Of a stretch of DNA of 46,706 nucleotides, positions 8,214-17,619 are shown one piece after another; the first letter of the stretch is position 1, and each line of letters starts with the position of its first letter. Both the position numbers and the translations under genes were made by a program. Below the pieces are notes generated by a model. The model ran no database searches. It saw only the letters and a program-made list of their open reading frames with translations, and was not told the origin of the DNA. Source of the DNA: Entamoeba invadens IP1 (lineage: Eukaryota > Evosea > Mastigamoebida > Endamoebidae). The DNA lies in assembly GCF_000330505.1 (NCBI RefSeq), contig NW_004443511.1:62733-109438 (forward strand), read 5' to 3'.

Positions 8214-10982
8214 TCATTGAAAATCATACAATTCAGTCAAAAAGTTTTCATCGAGGAGTTCCTTGAACGCGCGGGTGGAAGAGTGTATTCTCGTCCCACT
8301 TTTTTCTTCAAACACGACAAATTCGAACATGTTTGAACAAACCATTTCTTCTTCCGCCCATTCCTCCTCGTTCTCTTTGATGTCCTCGACAATTTCAACC
8401 ATTCGGTGTATCCAGGGGTTGTGCACATTAAAAATAGAACTCTTCATTCTCCTCAAAAAGCTCACCAAAAACACACACACACCTTCCCACAACCCTCTCT
8501 TCATTTTCTCATTCACAAAGTTGATCACTGGAAACACGTTCATTCGAACTGGTTTGTTCTGGTGAAGCGTCAATGTACCAAGCCAACTCCCAACGCCACC
8601 GGCCAACTCAATTCCATCAACAGTGTTCATCCTAATTTGCTCGAGGCACTTCTTGCAAAAGATGATCTGTTTGTGTTCATTGACAAATGGAAAAACTTTC
8701 TCCTGGTCGTTTGTCCCGCGTCGCACACAAAAGAGAAAAGCAACAACTTCCTTCAAGTCAACCGGAATTTTAGACACCCGCGAACCTAAGCAACAATTCT
8801 CCTTTAAATTGCTTTGTGCGCAAGTATTGGAAAGACTCAAAAGATACTCCGTAATTTCTGTTCTTCTCGCCAAACCGAAAAAGTCCTCAGAGACAACATA
8901 CTTCAAATGGTCCATGTCTGCAACGCTTGGCAGCAGTGAAATTCTCCAAACCTCATTCAACACCACATTATCAGGGAAGTTCATGCAATGCGCCTTAATT
9001 GCCCTACACATCGACGGTGTAAGTAATTTGTTCTGCATCAACGCCTCGATGACTTTGAAGCAAATCGCTTGATTTGTAACGTCGCTTAATAAAGCAATGA
9101 CGCTCTTAATGACATGAACAAATACAACACCTCTAACCATTTTCTCTGTCAAAATAAGTCCAACCAAATCGCCAAATATTGTGTTGTGTGAGTGGTTGTC
9201 TGTCGTCACTGCTTCAACAATCTTCAAAATTTTCCAATATGCCTTTTCTTTGTCCTTTTCGTTGTCGCTTTTTTGCTCAAGTTTGATCTTTTCAACAAAT
9301 TCTGTAGGGGTGACGTGACCACACAACACTTCCTCAAACTCGCTCTCCTCCTCTCTGAGACTTTTCCCCACTCTTTTCCCATGGCATTTGTCGCTTTTAT
9401 GTTCATCCGTTCCGCCACTCCTCAAAATCTCAATCTCGTGTTTCTCATTTTTAAGTTCCTGGATGATTTGTTCAGACAGTTTTGTCCCATTCTCGTTCCG
9501 GCACTTCTTCTCGAAGTTTTCTAGAAATTGGCAAATCGCTTCGTAATTTTCTTCGTGATTTAAAACACTTTTCATAACTTCAATTCCTTTGTTGCAACAA
9601 ATCTCAACTACAAAAGTTCCAGTCGGAAGTTGTGTCAAAAACTCAGTTGTCGTTCTCTCTATAATTTTCGTTTTCATCTCGAGATCTTGATAAAAGTCAA
9701 ATTCCAGTTGGTTGCAGATTTTGAGTTTTTCGTTTTGTTCAAAATCTTGATAAATGGCGAAAAACTCTTCTGCTATTGTAGTTTCGTGCAAAAGTTGTTT
9801 CAGTATTTTCTTTTCTATCGAAAGCGCCCCGGCACAGAATGACGGGAACTTCTGACAAACACAACAAAGGAGATCGTTTCGCCGTTGCTCGTCTTTGACA
9901 TAGACTTCACGCGAAGCAAAAAACGTACAAAACGCTTCGGAAAGAATAATATGGGAAAGGTTCTTCAGCTCTTTCTCGCGAGGATCAGAGAAATAACTTT
10001 GGAATAAGAAGAGCAACGATTTTGAGTTTTTTCGTTCCGCCAAAACAAATCTCAAAAATGAGTCGAAAAGAGAGAACGAGATTTTCTGGAGATATTTTTG
10101 ATTTCCAAAATTTTCGGAATTTTGGAAAAATTGAATCCCATCCAAATTTTTTGTTTTTTTTTTCGGCGACTTGATCACTTTGATTCTCTTTCCACCAAAA
10201 ATCGATCTCAACAACAACGGCGCCAATACGTCCAAATCTTCGAAGCTCACAGTCGTACACGTTCTTTCGAATACTAGTTCCCACTCTACATTCTTAAACA
10301 AGTCACTTTCGATATTTGGACCGAGTTGCGCGATTTCGTGCAATTTGTTTACACACTCTTCCGTCGTCACAATAACATTCCTCACCATCTCATTATTGTC
10401 AAATTTTTGTTTTTTATTTTGTTTTTGCTCCTCGACGAATTTTGTTATTGGAAATGTTATTGGAATTTTGTCGAGTGTCATTTCCATCGGGTCAGTCCAC
10501 CTGAGTGCAAGGAACCCGTCACGGTGTGTCACCTTTGTGATGGGCACCTGGTAGTTTGGGTCCTCAAAGTAGTTTTGAAGTAAATACCCCGAAGGCACAT
10601 AATTGAGATCAATTGGGATTGAGAGGAACTCCCCGTGATGCATTGCCAAAATGTGTTGCAAAAACGTTCTGACAGAGTGATCCAAGTTAAGTTTTGAGAA
10701 GTCGCAAAGGCCGTTAGTTACTTTAGAAAGAGCTTCCAGGAAAACTCCCTCAAACATCGGGGAATAACATTCTTTTGTAATCAAGTCGGAAAGAACATCA
10801 TATTTCTCTAAAGTTTGTTGTGTGTATGACGTCCCTAATAAAAGTGAGAAATAGTAAACTAAACCATTACGGCGCGTTTTAGTAAGTAATGACTCAATAA
10901 CAGGAAGACAAAACGAACGAGTCGCTTTTGTGAGTTGGGAATAACACTTTTTCAATTCGAGCAAGTCGCTCGTGTCGTCCAT
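8214..10982 (-). CDS. Large predicted helical protein of unknown function (922 aa)
   Basis: A single uninterrupted frame of 922 residues starts at an ATG (MDDTSDLLELKK). Its base composition is clearly richer in GC than the spacers on both sides, which supports coding. The protein is predominantly helical, with Leu/Phe-rich segments reminiscent of alpha-solenoid proteins. Basic patches lie near residue 190 (KQNKKQKF) and residue 270 (KSPKKKTKN) and could be nuclear targeting signals. An acidic, Glu-rich stretch lies close to the C-terminus. There is no signal peptide and no membrane segment. I compared it mentally with E4 ubiquitin factors and NELF-B and found no match: no U-box is present. 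I assign no function. Confidence 0.8.
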   Translation of the reverse strand: MDDTSDLLELKKCYSQLTKATRSFCLPVIESLLTKTRRNGLVYYFSLLLGTSYTQQTLEKYDVLSDLITKECYSPMFEGVFLEALSKVTNGLCDFSKLNLDHSVRTFLQHILAMHHGEFLSIPIDLNYVPSGYLLQNYFEDPNYQVPITKVTHRDGFLALRWTDPMEMTLDKIPITFPITKFVEEQKQNKKQKFDNNEMVRNVIVTTEECVNKLHEIAQLGPNIESDLFKNVEWELVFERTCTTVSFEDLDVLAPLLLRSIFGGKRIKVIKSPKKKTKNLDGIQFFQNSENFGNQKYLQKISFSLFDSFLRFVLAERKNSKSLLFLFQSYFSDPREKELKNLSHIILSEAFCTFFASREVYVKDEQRRNDLLCCVCQKFPSFCAGALSIEKKILKQLLHETTIAEEFFAIYQDFEQNEKLKICNQLEFDFYQDLEMKTKIIERTTTEFLTQLPTGTFVVEICCNKGIEVMKSVLNHEENYEAICQFLENFEKKCRNENGTKLSEQIIQELKNEKHEIEILRSGGTDEHKSDKCHGKRVGKSLREEESEFEEVLCGHVTPTEFVEKIKLEQKSDNEKDKEKAYWKILKIVEAVTTDNHSHNTIFGDLVGLILTEKMVRGVVFVHVIKSVIALLSDVTNQAICFKVIEALMQNKLLTPSMCRAIKAHCMNFPDNVVLNEVWRISLLPSVADMDHLKYVVSEDFFGLARRTEITEYLLSLSNTCAQSNLKENCCLGSRVSKIPVDLKEVVAFLFCVRRGTNDQEKVFPFVNEHKQIIFCKKCLEQIRMNTVDGIELAGGVGSWLGTLTLHQNKPVRMNVFPVINFVNEKMKRGLWEGVCVFLVSFLRRMKSSIFNVHNPWIHRMVEIVEDIKENEEEWAEEEMVCSNMFEFVVFEEKSGTRIHSSTRAFKELLDENFLTELYDFQ

Positions 10983-11456
10983 TTTGTACTATTTTGGTAT
11001 TTTTTCGTTTTGTTTTTTTTTGAGTGTTCTTTTTTCCTCACTGAAAATATTACTATTTATTAATAAATATTAATAAATAGTATTATTAATATTTATTTAT
11101 AATATTACTATTATAAATAATACAGTTATTGTCTTTTTTTCATTTTTTTATGTATTATTAGTAATAATTAATTATAATACTGTACAAATTTTTACAATAT
11201 TTTGTTAAAAATCCATTAATACTATGTTACTACCTAAATAGAGTTAAATACTATTATACTAGAAATAATAATAATAAAACCATACTTATATAATTCTAAA
11301 ATATAATAAAAATAATAGAAAAGATATAGAATAAATAACAACAGAATATATAAATTAGAAGTTTATAGTAAATAACTTAATACTACTGGTAATAATATCA
11401 ATTAAAACAAAAGAAGAGAAAACAAAAGAAACATGACGAAGTAAGCAAAAAATCAA
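10983..11456. other. AT-rich intergenic spacer
   Basis: The DNA is almost pure A/T, with repeated short words such as TTATTAATA and no open frame. It separates the start of the 922-residue gene from the 3' end of the next gene on the same strand. Nothing else is seen. Confidence 0.6.
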
Positions 11457-12098
11457 TCAGTCATGTCTCTTTTTTCTGTTCAAATACTTAGGGACGGACT
11501 TTCCAGACACAAAGGAAACCGTTCCGAAGTCCAAGTTGTCTTTGAGTTCAGGGCTGGTCATTGATGGTCGTTCGAATTTTTCGGGTGTGTTTTGTTTTCC
11601 TTTTTTTGTGAACTTTCCTTTTTGTGTCGATGTCTTGTGGTGTTGGGAGTTGTCGGTGTTTTCTGTTTTGTCCTTTTTTGTGCGTTTTTCGTGTATTTTT
11701 GTTTGTGGGAGGTCGTAAGTCTTTCCGTGCATAGAAGTGATGGGACGCACTTTATTTGTTCTTGTCTCTTCGATTTTGTCATGAAGTCTCTTAACAAGAG
11801 CTTCACGTGGATTCTTAAACATAGTTGGATCTATCTCATTTTCATTAATCGGCTGGATTTGCTCAATTTGATCCGTTTTCATATCCAATAGTAATTTGTT
11901 GTAACTCGATATAGTTATTGGCCCTTCAAGGGAATAACGCCTCGCCTCTATTTCACTCGGAGTTACTATTAATTCAGTTCGTTCTTTCTCAAAATACTGC
12001 GCTTCATATTTGCTGTCTTCTATCTCAGTCACATAATTGTTGAGTGGAACTAAGTCAAACATTTGATCAATCCAAGTCGATGTCTCCTCAAGTGTCAT
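11457..12098 (-). CDS. Basic, low-complexity protein, possibly lacking a 5' exon
   Basis: From the first ATG the product has 213 residues. The N-terminal half is acidic (MTLEETSTWIDQMFDLVPL), and a long disordered Lys/Thr/Gln-rich tract (about 120-180) ends in basic KYLNRKKRHD. There are no membrane segments and no family that I recognise. The frame is open for another 46 codons upstream of the ATG, to 12236, in very AT-rich DNA. That stretch reads like protein, with PKIWCKNRKEGFKEFEKK faintly resembling the recognition helix of a homeodomain. An AG at about 12220, preceded by AT-rich sequence, could be a splice acceptor. I see no matching upstream exon, because the adjacent DNA is a microsatellite. 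The true N-terminus is therefore uncertain. Confidence 0.6.
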   Translation of the reverse strand: MTLEETSTWIDQMFDLVPLNNYVTEIEDSKYEAQYFEKERTELIVTPSEIEARRYSLEGPITISSYNKLLLDMKTDQIEQIQPINENEIDPTMFKNPREALVKRLHDKIEETRTNKVRPITSMHGKTYDLPQTKIHEKRTKKDKTENTDNSQHHKTSTQKGKFTKKGKQNTPEKFERPSMTSPELKDNLDFGTVSFVSGKSVPKYLNRKKRHD

Positions 12099-12533
12099 CT
12101 CCTTTTGTTTTTTTTCAAATTCTTTAAAACCCTCTTTTCTATTCTTGCACCATATCTTTGGTATTCTATTGCATTTTTTAATTAATTTTACTATATGTCT
12201 TATTTGTTTTTTATTAGTTCTATTTATTATAATATATTAGTATGTTTTTATTTTTTTTATTTAATATAATATAATATAATATAATATAATATAATATAAT
12301 ATAATATAATATAATATAATATAATATAATATAATATAATATAATATAATATAATATAATATAATATAATATAATATAATATATTTTTATGTTCAATTCT
12401 AATTATTTTTATTATATTAAAACAATTAAAACAATTAAAACGTCTAATTCATAATAATTAAAATTAAATCAATAAAACATCAATTTATATCAAACAATGC
12501 AAAAGTAAATAAAAAAGAAGTTAGTTAGACATT
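12099..12533. other. 5' flank: open-frame stretch, microsatellite, then AT-rich DNA
   Basis: Positions 12099-12236 continue the reading frame of the gene before it. Positions 12262-12382 are the ATAAT microsatellite. The rest up to the stop of the next gene is AT-rich and contains AACAATTAAAA words in tandem near 12420. I see no complete gene. Confidence 0.6.
12262..12382. repeat. ATAAT pentanucleotide microsatellite, about 24 copies
   Basis: About 120 bases consist of an uninterrupted five-base unit (ATAAT; TATAA in another phase), with no interruption visible. It lies between two minus-strand genes, 164 bases upstream of the first ATG of one and 130 bases beyond the stop of the other. Such perfect arrays are prone to length changes and to assembly error. 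Confidence 0.97.
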
Positions 12534-13133
12534 TTAAAAGAAAAGAGTTAATGCAAAAACCATCAAAATAGCAAAACATGTGGCACCTTCAGAAGGTCTA
12601 AGTTGGTCTAAACATTTTGTATATTGTCCGTCTTTGCATTTGTCACATTCAAATTTTGTGCCATCGACGTTACTAAAATCGGTGCTTGTACATGACGCCT
12701 CTTTAAACTTTCTTATTACATAATATCCTTTTCCACTCTCTTCAATAACAACTCCTCTTCTATAATCACCAACAGCTTCTTTATAACAGTTTCCAGTATC
12801 ATAAAGTCCGTCCATATCTGCTCCATTTGGGCAACTTGTGATAGCATCTGTTCGGTATGCTACTCTCTTGAAATCGTTCCCATTTTGCCAATTTGTGTTG
12901 TCAACAATGTCTTCTTTCTTTGTAGTACAAGATGAATCAGTGTATACAGTAAACACATTATCCCCTTGAACTAAGTTCAACATTTTAGAGCCTTGAACTT
13001 CTTTCACACATTGGCCTAAAACATAAGGACGGTACAAGACGAAGATACCATCAGCATCTTTCTTTTCAATCTTGTAGTATAAGTTGGCGTCGTAAGCAGA
13101 GCTCAATGCTATCAGTAAAATAACAATGTTCAT
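12534..13133 (-). CDS. Small secreted or GPI-anchored Cys-containing protein
   Basis: The 199-residue product has a signal peptide (about 1-13, MNIVILLIALSSA) and a C-terminal hydrophobic stretch (about 184-199) after SEGAT, a plausible GPI attachment site. The mature part carries spaced cysteines. It seems to contain two diverged copies of one module: the first has GQCVKE...SSCTTKKE, the second GNCYKE...ASCTSTDF, each with aromatic-rich strands between the cysteines. No known family is recognised. I infer a surface-exposed protein. The start is the ATG directly at the signal peptide, and the stop lies within a TTTTAA stretch on the coding strand. Confidence 0.75.
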   Translation of the reverse strand: MNIVILLIALSSAYDANLYYKIEKKDADGIFVLYRPYVLGQCVKEVQGSKMLNLVQGDNVFTVYTDSSCTTKKEDIVDNTNWQNGNDFKRVAYRTDAITSCPNGADMDGLYDTGNCYKEAVGDYRRGVVIEESGKGYYVIRKFKEASCTSTDFSNVDGTKFECDKCKDGQYTKCLDQLRPSEGATCFAILMVFALTLFF

Positions 13134-14203
13134 TAAAGTTTTGATTGTGTGGAATTTATATATTCGGAGTCTGACGTGGTGATTTAGTTATCGTAAAGAA
13201 CAAACAATAAATTACTTTTCATATGGATTGTTGTTGTAATAATATGTATTGTTAATATAATTATTTATTATTAATGTTTTTAATACATTTTATTTGGTAA
13301 ACAACCCAAAATATAAAATATAACATTATCTAACTTTTCGATAATTTCGAATTCTATTTTAATTGGTGGAATTTTTTTATTTGTATCGTTTTGAAAAGTT
13401 TTGATAACTTTAATTATGAATATACTAGAGTTAAACAATTCGAATCAATTTAAGTTATTAAACTGTTTTAACATTTGTATTTTTATTTAGTTTAATTTAA
13501 GATTTTTAATAGTTAAGTATGATTATATTAATTTCTAAAACAAACCATTTATATATTTATAATGATATAATATATTATAATAAATGTACTAGATATATTT
13601 TTTTAATTTTTTCTTTATAATTTTTATCTGTTATATATTTAGTAAATCAATAATAAAAATTATTAAATAAATTTTAAATTGATATTAAATTATATTAGTA
13701 ATATTATATATTAAATATTTAATTATAAACAATAATTAATTATTTAATAATACGATTAAATTATTTTAGAAAATATGATTAAATTAATAGTTTATTTACC
13801 TATTATAAAAATTATAAAAAACTAAAGTCAATAAAACATTATTACTATTTTTAAAATGTATGTTTTTCACAAACCCGGTTTGAATTATTTTTTTTCTTCG
13901 AAATGAGTCGATATGAAAAGTTTTTCTTTTTTTTCATCAATAAACGGTTTTACAAGAACATTTATTTCGATGAAACTTGTTATAATTAATTATCATAATT
14001 TCCCGTTATATTTTATGTTTTTTTGAATGAAATTATTTTGAAATCGATATGAAAAGACGAAACTGTAAGAATTTATTGGGTTGAAATTTTTATTGAAATT
14101 GAAGAAGCAATTATTGTATAGTTTTTAAATTAATATTATAAAAACTATAAACGTTACCATTTGAATTAGTGTCTAAAAACAGAAATAAATTATGAAATGA
14201 AGC
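13134..14203. other. AT-rich intergenic spacer
   Basis: This is more than 1 kb of very AT-rich DNA with dense stops in all frames. Just upstream of the preceding minus-strand gene, at about 13150-13165, the coding strand reads ATATATAAATTCC, a possible TATA-like element. No other feature is seen. Confidence 0.5.
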
Positions 14204-14533
14204 TCAATGGCTGAGCAACTTGTTGATAGCTTCGTCGGGAGGTTCGCAGACCCTCGCTTCCTCCACGCCATTCACAAAGAATATTAGAGTTGGGAGGTCT
14301 GAGACTACATAGTGTTGAAGTAAATCGAAACTTTCTTCTGCATTGATAAGAATGAACTGAATGTCTGTATGTGTATTAGCAATATTTTGAATTCGCTCTA
14401 CTGTGTTTATGGGATTAGACCAAAACGCGAAAAAGTCGAGAACAACTTTACTTGATTTGTTCATAATAGATAGAAGGTGTTCTTCAGTTGATACCATTAC
14501 CACTTGTGACTCGAGACACATCTTTTGGTCCAT
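14204..14533 (-). CDS. Thioredoxin-fold protein lacking the CxxC active site
   Basis: The 109-residue length equals that of a classical thioredoxin. The strand before the active site (KVVLDFFAFW, 29-38) keeps the buried Asp (33) and the Trp. The cis-proline loop is present (SDLPTLIFF, Pro about 80), followed by FVNGVEEARV and a C-terminal helix. Where thioredoxins have WCGPC this protein has WSNPI (38-42), so both redox cysteines are absent. Only Cys 6 and Cys 94 remain, neither at the active position. It therefore cannot run the normal disulfide-exchange reaction. Thioredoxin-like proteins of this kind usually act as binding adaptors. There is no signal peptide, so a cytosolic location is inferred. 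The frame is intact, which argues against a pseudogene. Confidence 0.82.
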   Translation of the reverse strand: MDQKMCLESQVVMVSTEEHLLSIMNKSSKVVLDFFAFWSNPINTVERIQNIANTHTDIQFILINAEESFDLLQHYVVSDLPTLIFFVNGVEEARVCEPPDEAINKLLSH

Positions 14534-15158
14534 TGTGTTAAGAGATCTTTTTATATTCTCTTTTGAAAAGAACTCTTTCTTCTTCCGTACTTTTTAAGTA
14601 CTCTGGTCTCTCTAAATTTGCACTAATTATAACAGAGAAGTAATTATCTTTTATATCTATTATTCAAATAATTTTCAAATACAGTAAACAAAAAAGTGGG
14701 TTATAATAGAATTGTTTTTAAAAACACCCTTGTTTCTTATAAAACAGATAAAAAACTGATTCTTACTTTTATTATTAGTATTACTAGTTTTAAATATTAT
14801 ATATTTTGAATTTGTTTCATATTATTAGTTGATAATAAATTAAATAGGTATTTAATTATAGTTTATAAAAATAATTGTTTTTAAATTAATCTTAATTGTA
14901 TTTATAAAATTCATAATGACAATTAGATTCCATCTAGTTTGAACAAGATAATAAAAATATTATTGTTATATATCAAGTACATAACAATCCAATTTTCTTT
15001 TGTTTACATTATATTATTTCACAATAGATTTAGAGGTTATAAGTATTAGATGTTTTCAAAACTAAATTAAATTATTGTTGTCATTTTGTTTTTAACTTTT
15101 GACAAATTTGTCGCAGGTTTTATCGCAACCATAATAATACAAACAATGCAATGAAACT
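14534..15158. other. AT-rich intergenic spacer
   Basis: Stops occur in all frames, and no gene or RNA is recognisable. A short GC-richer patch at about 14560-14620 just upstream of the thioredoxin-like gene contains TCTTTTT-type runs and could be its promoter region. No defined motif is visible. Confidence 0.5.
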
Positions 15159-15935
15159 TTACACAATAGCCTTTTGAATGCTCTGGTTATTCTTTTTAAT
15201 GATAAATTCTTTCTCGTTCTTTCCCTGATCCGCAAGGTACTTTGACACCTTAACACCCTTTTCCTCAATGTCTTTACACCCAAACATTTTAATTCCGCTC
15301 TTCCAAATCTCAATGATATTCTCTGCCTTCACCGTCCCGCTTTTCCCAACAGTCATACGTGTTTGGAAAAAATAGCCGAACTCCCTTAACATATCGATGA
15401 GAAGGTGGATCATCTCTGTTTTCTTGTTAGTTTCAAACCGCCTTTGTGCCGTTTTTGAAGGGATTCCTGCAATAATATCATCCTGTAAAACGCGGAGACA
15501 CCTCTTTTTGACAATGTCTTCAAAATCCACCTCGTCTCCCACTGAAAAAGTGACTTTGCAAATCCTCAAGAATTGAGGAGCTACAGTGCTTTTCTTTGCT
15601 GGTTGTTTAAAAGAGAACGAACAATATTTATTAAGTAATGCGATGCAAATACATTCTTGTGCTGTTTGAAGTGCCCGGACATCTCTCGACTTGTTCAACG
15701 TGACAGAATGTTTTAACCCAACTTTTTGTGGACTTTTTGGCGACAAGTCATCGACCTCTGGTTCACAAAGAACTTCTATTTGGGGGACGGGACTCAGGTT
15801 GAGGTTTTGCTTGAAACTTTGAATTGGGGACGTTGGCGAGATGTTTACCAAGTCATCTGAATAGAAAGGCACTGGCGGGAGTCCATCGTCCCACCGCTCT
15901 TGTTTTTGCTGTCGTGCCGTCTTTGAGGGAAACAT
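15159..15935 (-). CDS. Ser-Pro-rich protein of unknown function (258 aa)
   Basis: The N-terminal third is disordered and carries several Ser-Pro sites (SPTSP, LSPVP, SPKSP), typical substrates of proline-directed kinases. The C-terminal two thirds (about 90-250) look globular, with helix-forming KKTEMIHLLIDMLREFGYFF and a basic tail. There is no signal peptide or membrane segment. I do not recognise the globular part. The conserved-looking basic stretches would suit a nucleic-acid-binding or nuclear protein, but that is speculation. The start is the first ATG of the frame (MFPSKTARQQ). Confidence 0.72.
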   Translation of the reverse strand: MFPSKTARQQKQERWDDGLPPVPFYSDDLVNISPTSPIQSFKQNLNLSPVPQIEVLCEPEVDDLSPKSPQKVGLKHSVTLNKSRDVRALQTAQECICIALLNKYCSFSFKQPAKKSTVAPQFLRICKVTFSVGDEVDFEDIVKKRCLRVLQDDIIAGIPSKTAQRRFETNKKTEMIHLLIDMLREFGYFFQTRMTVGKSGTVKAENIIEIWKSGIKMFGCKDIEEKGVKVSKYLADQGKNEKEFIIKKNNQSIQKAIV

Positions 15936-17619
15936 CGATTACGTTGGCAGTTTAGTATAAGAAATGAGGGGGGTTGTCAGTTTTTCGAAAACGTTTTTAA
16001 AATTAAATTAAAATAGAACAGTTGAATTTGGGATTTGGGAGTTATTTGGTTGCCACAAGAACGGAGTTTATTCTTCAATTTGCCATTTTTCTATGAAAAT
16101 TAAGACTAACTTTTGCAAATCACGCTTTTGTATTATTCAAATTTCGTAATAATTAATAGTTGGTTGTTAAAAGTAGTGGCTGCTTCTTATAATAATGTTG
16201 TGTGTTCCGGTAAAATGACCAAATAAGAAAGAAGAAATATAACATGGTTATGTTTTAAATTGTGTGAAGTGAAGCATGAAGGACAAATGAAGTAATTTGG
16301 TTGTGTTCTTGAGTTGGTTTTATGGAATTCTGTAATGCCAACGATTTTTTAATTTTAGAAATTATGCGTTTTTTGAACAAATCCTCTTTGTTTATTAAAA
16401 AATTTGCAAAAAATCGGGCATTTAAATAATTAATGGGGTTTTATTGAATTAAATACTTTTAAGAACATCTTATTTGTTTTATTATTCACGCCAGCTCCTT
16501 TTTGTTTAAAATTCAAACAACGAAATTTTAGATTTGTTATTATCGCTTGATGTTATTCAAAAAAACTATCATTATTTGGAGACAAATTGTTGCCCATTTC
16601 ACCATATCTGACTTGTTTGAGTAATTATTTATGCTAAAAATGAGCAATTAAACAATAATATAATAGAGAGTAAGCATTGCCTTTTCAAATGATCAATTGT
16701 TTACTATTTTTCCGAACTATATTTAAAATGAAATAATTGTCCAAAAAAGTATGAAGTAGTATTGCAATATTTTTATGTTTTATAACGGGAAATTTTCTCA
16801 AATAGAAATATAATTCGTTTGAATTTTATTGGATTTTATAAATACTTTATTTTTTCTTTAACATAATTTCTTTGTGTCGTTTTTTATGGTAATAAACCAT
16901 TTTGAAAAAAGACATTTTATCTTTTTGATTACCAATTGTATTTACAATACAAATGTGCCAAAACATTCGACATTTAAAAACATAAAATATTGAAATTTCT
17001 ATTTACAAAAATAAATAATCTATTTATAAATTTATTCAGTTTCTGCAATTATTCCACGACAATCAAATGGATATTTTCGGGAAAACAAGGCAATTTTTCA
17101 CCACAGTAATTTTATTATTTTTCAAAATATGCTTTTATTCTTAGAACAATCTTAAACAAAATCCATATTTTTAGTATATTAAACTAATACTTGTTTGGCA
17201 CTATTATCGCTAATGATAGTCAAAAGTTTTATTTGATTAATATAAAAACAAATTACAACATAAAATAGTATAAAAAACTATATATAATTTAAACAAAAAT
17301 ACATATGAAAAACAAATACGTATTTGTCAAATAAATAATCCTCAATTTTTATTATTATCAATTTAAAGATAGAAATACACTACTTTTTCTTCAATTCTTT
17401 TTTTATTCTAACAATATAATAAAAATATGTTATATTTTATTAAAAACCATAAAAAATATTATAATTTAAAAACTAATCTGTGAATTATAATAATTACCAA
17501 TTTAAATTAGAAACCAATTACTATTACCATTTTAAAACTAATATTTTTATTAAAAAACTAAATCCAACTCGTAACAGCAATGAACATTGAAAAACATTTG
17601 TATCACAAAAATTTGTGTT
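15936..17619. other. AT-rich intergenic spacer
   Basis: This is nearly 1.7 kb without an ORF of note. The composition is AT-rich throughout, with a slightly GC-richer part before about 16330. I recognise no tRNA, rRNA, transposon terminus or tandem array. Confidence 0.55.

Noticed and set aside
13134..14203. Possible tRNA or small RNA genes in the long spacers
   Set aside because: I searched by eye for a T-loop-like GGTTCRA and for paired stems and found none. A covariance search would be needed to exclude them.
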